A stretch of DNA of 64,000 nt from Tissierellales bacterium (GTDB taxonomy: Bacteria; Bacillota; Clostridia; Tissierellales; Tissierellaceae), in assembly GCA_030146915.1 (NCBI GenBank), contig JASLAT010000034.1:62001-126000 (forward strand), given 5' to 3'. Made by a program: the position numbers and the translations under genes. The notes under the pieces were generated by a model that ran no database searches, had not been told where the DNA came from, and saw only the letters and a list, made by a program, of their open reading frames with translations. Shown here piece after piece: positions 8,297-17,427 of the stretch (the stretch's first letter is position 1; every line of letters starts with the position of its first letter).

Positions 8297-9181
8297 ATGT
8301 ATAAATCAGGATTTGTAACTGTTATAGGACGACCAAATGTAGGTAAATCAACTTTACTAAATAAAGTAATAGGTGAAAAAATATCTATAATATCAGATAA
8401 GCCTCAAACCACTAGAAATCAAATTCAATTAGTATATACAGAAGATGATTCACAAATAGTTTTTTTAGATACACCAGGGATGCAAAATCCTAAAAATGCT
8501 TTAGGAGAGTATATGCTTAAAGTTTCAAAATCTACTTTAGAGGAAGTTGATATTATTACTTATCTAGTGGATGATAGTAAATCTATAGGATCTATGGATA
8601 GTAAAATAATAGATGAACTAAAATCTGTAACTACTCCTATAGTTCTTGTTATAAATAAAATAGATAAGTTAAAGGAAAGTGAAGTAGAAGAACTAAAGGA
8701 AATGTATAGAGAACTTGGAATATTTGAAGATATAGTAGCAATATCTGCTTTAGAAAGTAAGAATGTTGATAAATATATAGATACATTGAAAAGTCTCTTA
8801 CCGGAAGGACCACAATATTTTCCTGATGATATGATAACAGATCAGCCAGAAAGGTTTATAGTTTCTGAAATTATAAGAGAAAAAGCACTTTTAAACTTAG
8901 ATGAAGAGCTTCCACATGGTATCTATGTCTCTATAGATAGTATGAAGAGAAGGGATAAAAAAGCAATAGTAGATGTAAATGCTAATATTATATGTGAGAA
9001 ATCTTCTCACAAAGGAATGATTATTGGTAAAAATGGTAAAATGCTAAAGAAAATTGGAACACAAGCAAGACAAGACATAGAAGCATTACTAGATACAAAG
9101 GTTAATTTACAGTTATGGGTAAAGGTTGAAAAAAATTGGAGAGAAAAGGAAGATAAATTAAAGTATTTTGGTTATAAATAG
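8297..9181 (+). CDS. era: GTPase Era
   Basis: Era is an essential GTPase that binds the 3' end of 16S rRNA during 30S assembly. The 294-residue product has the G1 motif GRPNVGKST (residues 11-19), the G3 motif DTPGMQ, the G4 motif NKID and a C-terminal KH domain (GMIIGKNGKMLKKIG). It starts immediately at the end of cdd, so coupled translation is likely. The ybeY-dgkA-cdd-era-recO order is a classic Firmicute arrangement. Confidence 0.97.
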   Translation: MYKSGFVTVIGRPNVGKSTLLNKVIGEKISIISDKPQTTRNQIQLVYTEDDSQIVFLDTPGMQNPKNALGEYMLKVSKSTLEEVDIITYLVDDSKSIGSMDSKIIDELKSVTTPIVLVINKIDKLKESEVEELKEMYRELGIFEDIVAISALESKNVDKYIDTLKSLLPEGPQYFPDDMITDQPERFIVSEIIREKALLNLDEELPHGIYVSIDSMKRRDKKAIVDVNANIICEKSSHKGMIIGKNGKMLKKIGTQARQDIEALLDTKVNLQLWVKVEKNWREKEDKLKYFGYK

Positions 9182-9192
9182 GAGATATTATA

Positions 9193-9930
9193 TTGAAAAC
9201 AGAAGGTATAGTTTTGAGGGAGCATAGGTATGGAGATACTAGTAAAATAGTAAAGATATATTCTGAAAAGTTTGGTTCTATAAGTAGTCTGATTAAAGGT
9301 GCTTATAATCCGAAGTCTAGGGTCATAGCAAATACTCAAATTTTTTCCTTAAATAGTTATCATTTTAAAAAAGGCAAAAATTTTTACTTTATTCAGGAGG
9401 CAGACCTTATAGATTCTTACTATCCTTTAAGAGAAAATATAGAAAAAATGTCTATAGGCTACTATCTACTAGAACTAGTGGATAAAACTTTACCAGATGA
9501 GCAGAGCAACCCTACAATATTTAGTCTTTTAAAAAAAGGACTAAAGGTATTGGAAAGCTTGGATAATAATTATTTAGAATTTATGCTAGGATATGAGATG
9601 AAATATGTATCCTTTTTAGGATACAGACCATTTTTAAAATCATGTGTATCTTGCAATTCTAAATTAGAGTTTACTAGTAAATTTAGTTTGAATATGGGGG
9701 GGCTTTTATGCGAAAGATGTTATGATATGGACTTCCATGCAAAAAGTATAACTTTAAATATGAGAAAAATACTTCTGCAAGCTTTATATTTACCATTAGA
9801 AAAACTCCAATGTATTGAAGCTAACAAAGAAGAACTTTTATATTTACATGAGCTTATGGTAAAATATATATTAGTAAATACAGATAGAGTAAAGTTTAAT
9901 TCTTTAGAGATGCTAAAAGCTTTCAAATAG
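9193..9930 (+). CDS. recO: DNA repair protein RecO
   Basis: This 245-residue RecFOR-pathway protein helps load RecA on SSB-coated single strands. An N-terminal OB fold (EGIVLREHRYGDTSKIV) is followed by a helical domain with a zinc-finger-like set, CVSC at about residues 151-154 and CERC at 173-176. The start is TTG at 9193 with GGAG upstream. Length and motif order are normal. Confidence 0.95.
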   Translation: MKTEGIVLREHRYGDTSKIVKIYSEKFGSISSLIKGAYNPKSRVIANTQIFSLNSYHFKKGKNFYFIQEADLIDSYYPLRENIEKMSIGYYLLELVDKTLPDEQSNPTIFSLLKKGLKVLESLDNNYLEFMLGYEMKYVSFLGYRPFLKSCVSCNSKLEFTSKFSLNMGGLLCERCYDMDFHAKSITLNMRKILLQALYLPLEKLQCIEANKEELLYLHELMVKYILVNTDRVKFNSLEMLKAFK

Positions 9931-9946
9931 TATTGACTATATGTAT

Positions 9947-9975
9947 TTGACAAGCTAGTTTTTATTTGGTAAATT
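9947..9975 (+). promoter_or_regulatory. Promoter for glyQS
   Basis: A consensus TTGACA at 9947-9952 and TAAATT at 9970-9975 are separated by exactly 17 bp. They lie just after the recO stop and before a leader of about 95 nt that contains a terminator-like hairpin, so glyQS appears to have its own promoter. Confidence 0.65.
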
Positions 9976-10020
9976 GATTAGAAGGATAATTGTGTCTATT
10001 ACAAAGAAAATCAACTTTAC

Positions 10021-10052
10021 AAAGCCTTTCCTTTATGGGAAAAGGCTTTTTG
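10021..10052 (+). terminator. Leader hairpin / possible attenuator upstream of glyQ
   Basis: AAAGCCTTT (10021-10029) pairs with AAAGGCTTT (10041-10049). The stem is extended by CC/GG with one bulged A and followed by a short T run. It sits inside the glyQS leader after the promoter, so it may act as an attenuator rather than ending recO. A 21-codon reading frame (GTG at 9992, stop at 10055-10057) with AGAAGGA upstream overlaps it. Confidence 0.5.
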
Positions 10053-10079
10053 TATGATAGATTTATAAGGAGGGGTTGT

Positions 10080-10967
10080 ATGTATTTTCAGGATATGATG
10101 CTGAAATTACAAGAATATTGGGGCAGTAAAGGCTGTATAAGGTTAGAACCTTATGATACAGAACTAGGTGCTGGTACTATGAATCCACATACTTTTTTAA
10201 GGGCTCTTGGACCAGAACCTTGGAAGGTTGTTTATATAGAACCATCTAGAAGACCAGATGATGGTAGATATGGTGAGAATCCAAATAGAGTGTATCAACA
10301 TCATCAATTACAAGTTATATTGAAGCCTTCACCAGAGAATATACAAGAGATATATTTAGATAGTTTAAGAGTTATAGGTATAGATCCTCTTGAACATGAT
10401 ATAAGATTTGTTGAAGATAATTGGGAGGCGCCAACATTGGGAGCCTGGGGCTTAGGCTGGGAAGTTTGGTTAGATGGAATGGAAATAACTCAATATACAT
10501 ATTTTCAGCAAGTAGGTGGTATAGCTTGTGATTTGGAATCAGCAGAGCTTACGTATGGACTTGAAAGAATAGCTATGTATATTCAAGATGTAGATAATAT
10601 TTATGATATTCAATGGAATGAAGAATTTACTTATGGAGATATTTTTAAAAATGCAGAATATGAACATTCTGTTTATAGTTTTGAAAAGGCTAATATTGAT
10701 AGGTTAAAGCAGTTATTTAGTCTGTATGAGGAAGAAGCTAGGTTGGCAATAGATTCAGGTCTAGTCCTTCCTGGATATGACTATGTATTAAAATGTTCAC
10801 ATACATTTAATGTTTTAGATGCTAGAGGTGCAATTTCTGTCTCAGAAAGGACAAGTTATATATCTAGAGTTAGAAATTTAGCAAGAGATATCGCAGCATT
10901 GCATTTAGAACATAGAAAAGAGCTTGGATATCCTCTAATTAAAAAGGAGGGTTTAGAAGATGAATAA
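10080..10967 (+). CDS. glyQ: Glycyl-tRNA synthetase alpha subunit
   Basis: This 295-residue subunit belongs to the heterotetrameric bacterial GlyRS; it holds the class II catalytic core. Family blocks include MYFQDMMLKLQEYWG, GAGTMNPHTFLRALGPEPW and YVEPSRRPDDGRYGENPNR-like sequence. The ATG at 10080 is preferred over a TTG at 9990 because AAGGAGGGG lies at 10067-10075 and the family starts at MxFQD. The stop overlaps the glyS start by 8 bp. Confidence 0.97.
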   Translation: MYFQDMMLKLQEYWGSKGCIRLEPYDTELGAGTMNPHTFLRALGPEPWKVVYIEPSRRPDDGRYGENPNRVYQHHQLQVILKPSPENIQEIYLDSLRVIGIDPLEHDIRFVEDNWEAPTLGAWGLGWEVWLDGMEITQYTYFQQVGGIACDLESAELTYGLERIAMYIQDVDNIYDIQWNEEFTYGDIFKNAEYEHSVYSFEKANIDRLKQLFSLYEEEARLAIDSGLVLPGYDYVLKCSHTFNVLDARGAISVSERTSYISRVRNLARDIAALHLEHRKELGYPLIKKEGLEDE

Positions 10968-13032
10968 ATATTTATTAGAAGTTGGGGTTGAAGAAATACC
11001 AGCAAGATTACTAGATAGTGCTATGGAGCAGTTAGTGATCGCTATAGAGAAAAATTTAAGGGACGGAAGAGTAAAATATGAGAGTATTAAAAAATACTCA
11101 ACTCCTAGGAGATTAACTGTAATAATAAGTGGACTTGAGGATAGACAAGAAGATTTGAAAGAGATATCCAGAGGACCTTCTAAGAAAATTGCTTTTGACG
11201 ATGAGGGCAATCCTACAAAAGCTTTAGAAGGGTTCATGAGAGGTCAGGGAGTAACTATAGATGAAATAATTATAGATGAGTATAAAGATGAGGAATATGT
11301 ATTTGCTAATATAATGAAAGAAGGTAAAGATATTGAGAAAATAATTCCTGAGATTATACCAGCAAGTATAAGATCTATAAACTTCCCTAAGACTATGAAG
11401 TGGGGAGGACGAGACTTTAGATTTATAAGACCAATAAGATGGATTGTTTCAATACTTAATGAGAAAGTAATAGATTTCGATTTTGAAAACATTCCAGTAG
11501 GTAATATAACAAGAGGTCATAGATTTTTAGGAAGTAATAATATAATCATTAATAATATAGATGAGTATAAGTCAAAACTTAAAGAAAACTATGTATTAGT
11601 TGATAGAGAAGAGAGACAGGATAAAATTTTAATAGGGGCAGAAAGACTTGTAAAAGAAAGAGGTGGAAACTTAGACGAAGACTCAGAATTATTGGATGAA
11701 ATTACTAATATTGTTGAGTATCCTACTCCGTTAATTGGTGAGATAAAGCCTGAATATTTAGAACTACCTAAGGAAGTTGTGATTACTCCTATGAAAGAAC
11801 ATCAAAGATATATACCGGTATTGGATGATAAGGATAGACTAATGCCATATTTTATAACTGTTAGAAATGGTGACGATAAACATATAGATATTGTTACAAA
11901 AGGTAATGAAAGAGTCCTTGGTGCTAGGTTAGAAGATGCAAAGTTTTTTTATAAAGAAGATTTATCAGATAGCTTAGAATCTTATGTACCTGAGTTGGAT
12001 AGAGTAATTTTCCAAGAAAAGCTAGGTACTATGCTTGATAAAGTTAAAAGGTTAGAGGAATTGGGAGAATCTTTATCAGATCATTTGGAGCTTGGTGAAG
12101 AAACAGAGGAAAATATAAAAAGGGCAGCTTTTTTATCTAAAGCAGATTTAGTAACAATGATGGTAGGAGAATTTTCAGAGCTTCAAGGAATAATGGGGAA
12201 GGAATATGCTGAAAAATCAGGTGAAAATGAAATAGTAAGCTTAGCTATAGAAGAGCATTATTTACCTAGACACGCTGGAGATACTTTACCTACAACAACA
12301 GCAGGTTTAGTTTTAAGTATAGCGGATAAGATTGATACCATATGCGGATTATTTATACTTGATATAAAACCTACAGGATCTCAGGATCCATTTGGTTTAA
12401 GGAGACAAGCTTTAGCTATTATAAACATGATTTTAGAAAAGAGATTAAACTTAACATTATCAGAAGTTATAGAAACTAGTTTATATATATATGTTGATAA
12501 GCAAGGATTAGCTTTTGATTCAAATAAAGTTAAGGGTGAATTAAGGGAATTCTTTAATATTAGAATTAAAAATGTTTTTAGAGAATTAGGTATAAGATAC
12601 GATGTTATAGATGCTGTAGTAGGAAATCAAATTGATAATATCTCTGATATGAAAATTAAAGCTGAAAAGATTATGATATGGTTAAAAGAAGATGATGTAA
12701 CAGATACATTAGAGGCTTTTAATAGAGTTTCTAATCTGGCTGAAAAGACAGAAATACTAGACATTAATGAGGAGATTTTCAATAAAGAAGAAGAGGAATT
12801 ATACACTAGGTTTAAAACTATAAAGTCTATAGTTGAAAAGCATATAAATAAAGATGAGTATGATTTAGCATTAAAAGAGCTTTCTGCTCTAGAGATACCT
12901 ATAAATAATTTCTTTGATGAGGTTATGGTGATGGTAGATGCAGAGGAGCTTAGAAATAATAGACTGTCCTTATTAAAAAATATAGATAAGCTTGCTAAGG
13001 AGATATGTGATTTATCCAAGATTGTACTATAA
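10960..13032 (+). CDS. glyS: Glycyl-tRNA synthetase beta subunit
   Basis: This 690-residue beta subunit contributes tRNA recognition to GlyRS. It begins with the conserved NKYLLEVGVEEIPARLLDSA-type N-terminus and contains the HD-like region and C-terminal anticodon-binding helical domain expected for the family. Overlap with glyQ indicates translational coupling. The size is typical. Confidence 0.97.
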   Translation: MNKYLLEVGVEEIPARLLDSAMEQLVIAIEKNLRDGRVKYESIKKYSTPRRLTVIISGLEDRQEDLKEISRGPSKKIAFDDEGNPTKALEGFMRGQGVTIDEIIIDEYKDEEYVFANIMKEGKDIEKIIPEIIPASIRSINFPKTMKWGGRDFRFIRPIRWIVSILNEKVIDFDFENIPVGNITRGHRFLGSNNIIINNIDEYKSKLKENYVLVDREERQDKILIGAERLVKERGGNLDEDSELLDEITNIVEYPTPLIGEIKPEYLELPKEVVITPMKEHQRYIPVLDDKDRLMPYFITVRNGDDKHIDIVTKGNERVLGARLEDAKFFYKEDLSDSLESYVPELDRVIFQEKLGTMLDKVKRLEELGESLSDHLELGEETEENIKRAAFLSKADLVTMMVGEFSELQGIMGKEYAEKSGENEIVSLAIEEHYLPRHAGDTLPTTTAGLVLSIADKIDTICGLFILDIKPTGSQDPFGLRRQALAIINMILEKRLNLTLSEVIETSLYIYVDKQGLAFDSNKVKGELREFFNIRIKNVFRELGIRYDVIDAVVGNQIDNISDMKIKAEKIMIWLKEDDVTDTLEAFNRVSNLAEKTEILDINEEIFNKEEEELYTRFKTIKSIVEKHINKDEYDLALKELSALEIPINNFFDEVMVMVDAEELRNNRLSLLKNIDKLAKEICDLSKIVL

Positions 13033-13050
13033 GAGTCTTCTATTAAGGTG

Positions 13051-13680
13051 GTGAGTACTATTCAATTAAGTGATAGACAGGAAAAAATAATCGAAATTGT
13101 AAAAAATAATGAACCTATAACTTCTAGGGAAATCGCTGAAAAACTTAAATTAACAAGATCGACAATAAGACCAGATTTGTCAATATTAACTATGGCTGAT
13201 ATTTTAGATGCAAGACCAAAGGTTGGATATTTATATACAGGTAAAACAGGTTATAGTTATATTGCTGAAGCTATAAAAAAAATAAAAGTTTCTGAAGTTC
13301 AAGCAGTTCCTATTGTTATTGATGAGAAAAAGAGTCTTTATGATGCTATAGTATTAATGTTTTTAGAGGATATAAGTTCTATTTTTGTAGTAGATCAAGG
13401 CTTCTTATCAGGAGTTGTTTCTAGAAAAGACCTTTTGAAGAGTTCAATTGGGGGTATGGATTTAAATAAAATACCTGTTAGTATGGCTATGACTAGGATG
13501 CCAAATATAATTACAGTAGATACAAATGATTCTGTTCTTGATGCTGCTGAAAAATTAGTTGAGCATGAAGTTGATAGCGTTCCAGTTGTTGAGGAAGAAG
13601 ATGAAGGCTTAAAAATTATAGGTAGAATAACAAAAACGACAATTACTAGGTTATTTGTAGAATTAGGTAAAGATAGTTAG
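13051..13680 (+). CDS. ccpN: CcpN/YqzB-type repressor with HTH and paired CBS domains
   Basis: The N-terminal winged helix (LSDRQEKIIEIVKNNEPITS, then LKLTRSTIRPDLSIL) is followed by two CBS domains (about residues 75-205). This is the architecture of CcpN, which represses gluconeogenic genes. It is followed 8 bp later by the PPDK regulator, the usual partner. The start is uncertain. GTG codons occur at 13048 and 13051, but both lie inside the AAGGTGGTGA Shine-Dalgarno (13045-13054). An in-frame ATT at 13060 would have the best spacing. GTG 13051 gives the family-like STIQLS start. Confidence 0.88.
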   Translation: MSTIQLSDRQEKIIEIVKNNEPITSREIAEKLKLTRSTIRPDLSILTMADILDARPKVGYLYTGKTGYSYIAEAIKKIKVSEVQAVPIVIDEKKSLYDAIVLMFLEDISSIFVVDQGFLSGVVSRKDLLKSSIGGMDLNKIPVSMAMTRMPNIITVDTNDSVLDAAEKLVEHEVDSVPVVEEEDEGLKIIGRITKTTITRLFVELGKDS

Positions 13681-13688
13681 GAGGTATT

Positions 13689-14492
13689 ATGGATAATATA
13701 GTAGTATATGTTTTATCAGATTCAATAGGAGAGACAGGTGAGATGCTTTCTAGAGCAGCTCTGAGTCAGTTTGATACTAATGCTGAGATTAGAAAATTTC
13801 CATATATAACTTCTAAGGATCAGGTTATTGACATAATTAAAGAGGCAGCTAATGAGTCAAGTATAATTTTATTTACTATAGTATTAGAAGATTTAAAAAC
13901 ATTTATAGTTGAATTATCAGATGAAATGAATATACCAAGTGTAGACCTTATGACACCAGCAATGAATGCTATCGCAGAAGTAGTCAACAAAGAGCCAAAG
14001 AGAGAGTCAGGTTTAATCAGAAAGTTAGATGAAAATTATTTCAGAAAAATAGAAGCGGTAGAATTTGCTGTTAAATATGATGATGGAAAAGATTCTAGAG
14101 GGATTAGAAAAGCAGATATAGTTCTCATAGGTATTTCTAGAACTTCGAAAACACCTTTGAGTATGTATTTAGCACATAAAAATTATAAAGTAGCAAATAT
14201 TCCGTTAGTACCAGAAGTAGATCCTCCTGCTGAGCTTTTTAAAAAGGATAAGAAAAAACTAATAGGATTAGTTTCTCATCCAGATAAGATTAATGAGATA
14301 AGACAGGAAAGATTAAAAGCTTTAGGATTGAACGATGGTGCTAACTATGCAGATTTAAAAAGAATTCAAGAAGAGTTAGAATACTCAAGAAAAATAATGG
14401 AAGAGTTAGGATGCTATGTAATAGATGTATCAAATAAAGCTATCGAAGAAACAGCTGGTATAATAATAGACAAAATAAGAGAAGATATTTAA
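13689..14492 (+). CDS. Pyruvate, phosphate dikinase regulatory protein (PPSR family)
   Basis: This 267-residue bifunctional kinase/pyrophosphorylase family controls pyruvate phosphate dikinase or PEP synthetase by threonine phosphorylation. Recognisable blocks are VYVLSDSIGETGEML at the N-terminus and the P-loop-like IGISRTSKTPLSMYLA in the middle. In many clostridia the ppdK gene follows directly; here a terminator and dgt follow, so the target is encoded elsewhere or absent. A GGAGG motif lies upstream of the ATG. Confidence 0.94.
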   Translation: MDNIVVYVLSDSIGETGEMLSRAALSQFDTNAEIRKFPYITSKDQVIDIIKEAANESSIILFTIVLEDLKTFIVELSDEMNIPSVDLMTPAMNAIAEVVNKEPKRESGLIRKLDENYFRKIEAVEFAVKYDDGKDSRGIRKADIVLIGISRTSKTPLSMYLAHKNYKVANIPLVPEVDPPAELFKKDKKKLIGLVSHPDKINEIRQERLKALGLNDGANYADLKRIQEELEYSRKIMEELGCYVIDVSNKAIEETAGIIIDKIREDI

Positions 14493-14526
14493 AAGATAGG
14501 AGTAAAGAGCTTCTATCTTTCTTTTA
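14491..14526 (+). terminator. Intrinsic terminator after the PPDK regulator
   Basis: AAAGATAG (14492-14499) pairs with CTATCTTT (14513-14520), with additional partial pairing toward the loop, followed by CTTTT. It separates the glyQS-ccpN unit from dgt. Confidence 0.65.
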
Positions 14527-14566
14527 GTTGGGGTTAGGTTATTATAAAGAAATAAGAGGGGTATAT

Positions 14567-15577
14567 ATGAATATACGAGAGTTGGAGGAAAAGCTAGAAG
14601 TAAAAAATTTATCTAGATATGCAACTTTGAGTAGTAAAACAAGGGGTAGGATATTACCTGAAAGAAAATGTCGAATTAGAACAGATTTTCAAAGAGATAG
14701 AGATAGAATAATACACTCTAAATCCTTTAGAAGACTTAAACATAAGACTCAGGTGTTTATTGCTCCAGAAGGGGATCATTTTAGAACAAGACTAACACAT
14801 ACCCTAGAAGTTTCACAAATAGCTAGAACTATTGGTAGAGCCCTCAGGCTAAATGAAGATCTTATAGAGGCTATATCTTTAGGTCATGATTTAGGACATA
14901 CACCATTTGGGCATACTGGTGAAAGAGTGCTATATACTTTAACAAAAGGTGAATTTACACATAATAAGCAATCATTAAGGGTTGTAGATAAGTTAGAGAG
15001 TACAAACTATAGAGTAGGGTTAAACTTAACTGCGGAGGTTAGAGATGGTATTTTAAATCACTCAGGAGATAGCCCATCATTAACTTTAGAAGGTAAGGTT
15101 GTTAAATATGCAGATAGAATAGCATATATAAATCATGATATAGATGATGCAATTAGGAGTAAAGTTATAAATGAGGAAGATTTACCTAAAGAATGTATAG
15201 ATTTTTTAGGAGAAACTTCAAGTGATAGAATTAATACTATGATACTTGATATTATTAATAAAAGTTATAATAAACCCTTTATAAAAATGAGTAAAGAGTG
15301 CTTATATTATACAGAGAATCTTAGAACGTTCTTGTTTGATAGAGTCTATTTAAACAATGAGACGAATTCCCAAGAGAGAAAAGCAAGACACATAATAGAG
15401 GAACTTTTTACTTATTATATGAATTATGAGTTACCTAAAAAGTATTTTGAAGTTTATGGAGATACCGAAGTTGAAAAGAAGGTTATGATATGTGACTATA
15501 TTGCTGGGATGACAGATAGATATATAATTAATAAATTTAAGGAGTTATTCATACCTGAGTCTTGGGATAAATATTAG
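14567..15577 (+). CDS. dgt: dGTP triphosphohydrolase-like HD protein
   Basis: This 336-residue HD-superfamily enzyme is a deoxynucleotide triphosphohydrolase of the Dgt type. The metal-binding signature appears in order as RLTHTLEVSQIART, LGHDLGHTPFGHTGE and a later YADRIAYINHDIDD. The ATG at 14567 follows AAGAGGGGT; an in-frame upstream GTG or TTG extension to 14528 is not supported by the family. It is placed directly before dnaG and rpoD, a recurrent Firmicute order. Confidence 0.94.
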   Translation: MNIRELEEKLEVKNLSRYATLSSKTRGRILPERKCRIRTDFQRDRDRIIHSKSFRRLKHKTQVFIAPEGDHFRTRLTHTLEVSQIARTIGRALRLNEDLIEAISLGHDLGHTPFGHTGERVLYTLTKGEFTHNKQSLRVVDKLESTNYRVGLNLTAEVRDGILNHSGDSPSLTLEGKVVKYADRIAYINHDIDDAIRSKVINEEDLPKECIDFLGETSSDRINTMILDIINKSYNKPFIKMSKECLYYTENLRTFLFDRVYLNNETNSQERKARHIIEELFTYYMNYELPKKYFEVYGDTEVEKKVMICDYIAGMTDRYIINKFKELFIPESWDKY

Positions 15578-15589
15578 GGTGGTGATTTT

Positions 15590-17410
15590 ATGGCTAGATA
15601 TATTGATGACTCGGTACTTGAAGAAGTAAGAGATAGAGTGGATATAGTGGATTTAATATCCTCTTATGTTAATCTTGAAAAATCTGGAGCCAACTATAAA
15701 GGCTTGTGTCCTTTTCATAATGAAAAAACACCATCATTTACTGTTTCGGGAAAAGAACAATTTTATCATTGTTTTGGATGTGGAGCAGGTGGAGATTCCA
15801 TAGAATTTATAATTCAAAAGGAAAATTTGAATTTTATAGAGGCGGTTGAATTTATAGCAAGTAAATATGGAATTGAAATTAGAGAAGAAACTAGAGAAGA
15901 AAAATCTAAAAGGAATAAAAAAGATTTAGCTTTTGAAATAAACCGAGAGGCGGCTAAGTTTTTTCTTTATAATCTTAGTAAAGACAAAGTTGCACAAGAA
16001 TATCTTAAAAAAAGAGATATAAACTATAGACTATCAAGAAAATTTGGTCTTGGGTATGCTATGGATAGCTGGGATAGCTTATATAGATATTTAGTAAATA
16101 AAGGTTATAATGAAGAGTTTTTAGAGGAATTAGGGCTTATAGCTAAAAGGAAAAATGGTTCCGGTTATTATGATCGGTTTAGAAATAGAATTATTTTTCC
16201 TATAATCGATACAAGATCGCGAGTAGTTGGCTTTGGGGGTAGAGTTTTAGATGATAGCTTACCAAAATACCTTAACTCTAAAGAAACTATAACTTTCAAT
16301 AAAAGTTACAGCTTATATGGAATAAATATGGTTGATAAATATTCTGATAGAAAAAATATAATACTTGTTGAGGGATATATGGATGTAATATCAATGCATA
16401 AAAATGGTATAAATTCGGCTGTAGCTAGCCTTGGAACCGCTTTTACTGATAGGCAGGCTAAAATGTTAAAACGATACGGAGAGAATGTTTACTTATGTTA
16501 TGATTCTGATGATGCTGGTATAAGGGCTACTAACAAGGCTATTTTAACTTTATTAGAACAGAATATTAATCCTAAAATAATAAATTTAGGCGATTATAAT
16601 GATCCGGACGATTTTTTTCAAAAAAATAATAAAGAAGATTTTGAAATACTAATAAAGTCAGCTTTAAACTTTATAGACTATAAAATTTTTATTAATAAGA
16701 TGAAGTATGATTTAAACTCTTTAGATGGTAAAATAAAGTTTACTAAAGAAGTTGCTAAAGAATTATCTTTATTACAGAACCCTATAGAAAGAGAGGTTTA
16801 TATAGAAGCTTTATCAGACGGATTGAATATAGATAAGGATGCTATTAAATCTCAGGTTAATATGAGTGGTAAAAATGTAGGCAAAAAAAAGAGTGTTGAA
16901 AGTATAGCTAATACTAAGAAAAAAATAGAAGCTCCTAAGATAAAGCCTATGTTAAAATCTGATTTATTAGCTGAAATAGGAATTTTAAGACTTATAATAT
17001 TAGATAAAAAGCATTATATATACCTTGATTCGAAAGATATATTTAAATATTTTAATAACCCCACATGTATTGAGGTATTAGGTGTTATAAAAAAAATATA
17101 TAAAGTAGAAGATTTTTTAGATAAAGATAATATATATGATATAATGCAGGGTAGGTCTAATATAAACCAAGATATACTTAATCTTATACTAGTTGATAAA
17201 ATTACTTATACATCAGAGAATATACCTCAGATGATAGAAGACTTAATAAAAACTCTTAGAATAAATTATCTTAATTCAAAAAGAAGGATAATAAGAGATA
17301 AAATCGAAAAGTTTGATAAAGGATTATTAAATATTGATAATGAAGAATTTGTAGAACTTTTAAAGAAACTAAATAAAATAAATGAACAGTTGGATAGTAT
17401 TAAGTATTAG
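15590..17410 (+). CDS. dnaG: DNA primase
   Basis: This 606-residue primase synthesises RNA primers at the replication fork. The N-terminal CHC2 zinc finger is intact (CPFHNEKTPSF with Cys40 and His43; CFGCG with Cys61 and Cys64). The TOPRIM core shows LVEGYMDVIS and CYDSDDAG. The C-terminus is helical and presumably binds DnaB helicase. It lies 17 bp before rpoD in the classic dnaG-rpoD operon. Confidence 0.97.
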   Translation: MARYIDDSVLEEVRDRVDIVDLISSYVNLEKSGANYKGLCPFHNEKTPSFTVSGKEQFYHCFGCGAGGDSIEFIIQKENLNFIEAVEFIASKYGIEIREETREEKSKRNKKDLAFEINREAAKFFLYNLSKDKVAQEYLKKRDINYRLSRKFGLGYAMDSWDSLYRYLVNKGYNEEFLEELGLIAKRKNGSGYYDRFRNRIIFPIIDTRSRVVGFGGRVLDDSLPKYLNSKETITFNKSYSLYGINMVDKYSDRKNIILVEGYMDVISMHKNGINSAVASLGTAFTDRQAKMLKRYGENVYLCYDSDDAGIRATNKAILTLLEQNINPKIINLGDYNDPDDFFQKNNKEDFEILIKSALNFIDYKIFINKMKYDLNSLDGKIKFTKEVAKELSLLQNPIEREVYIEALSDGLNIDKDAIKSQVNMSGKNVGKKKSVESIANTKKKIEAPKIKPMLKSDLLAEIGILRLIILDKKHYIYLDSKDIFKYFNNPTCIEVLGVIKKIYKVEDFLDKDNIYDIMQGRSNINQDILNLILVDKITYTSENIPQMIEDLIKTLRINYLNSKRRIIRDKIEKFDKGLLNIDNEEFVELLKKLNKINEQLDSIKY

Positions 17411-17427
17411 GATAGGGGGTAAGGTAC

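Noticed and set aside
9931..10079. T-box riboswitch ahead of glyQS
   Set aside because: The gap is only 149 bp and has no T-box signature sequence or antiterminator bulge; only a short hairpin is present.
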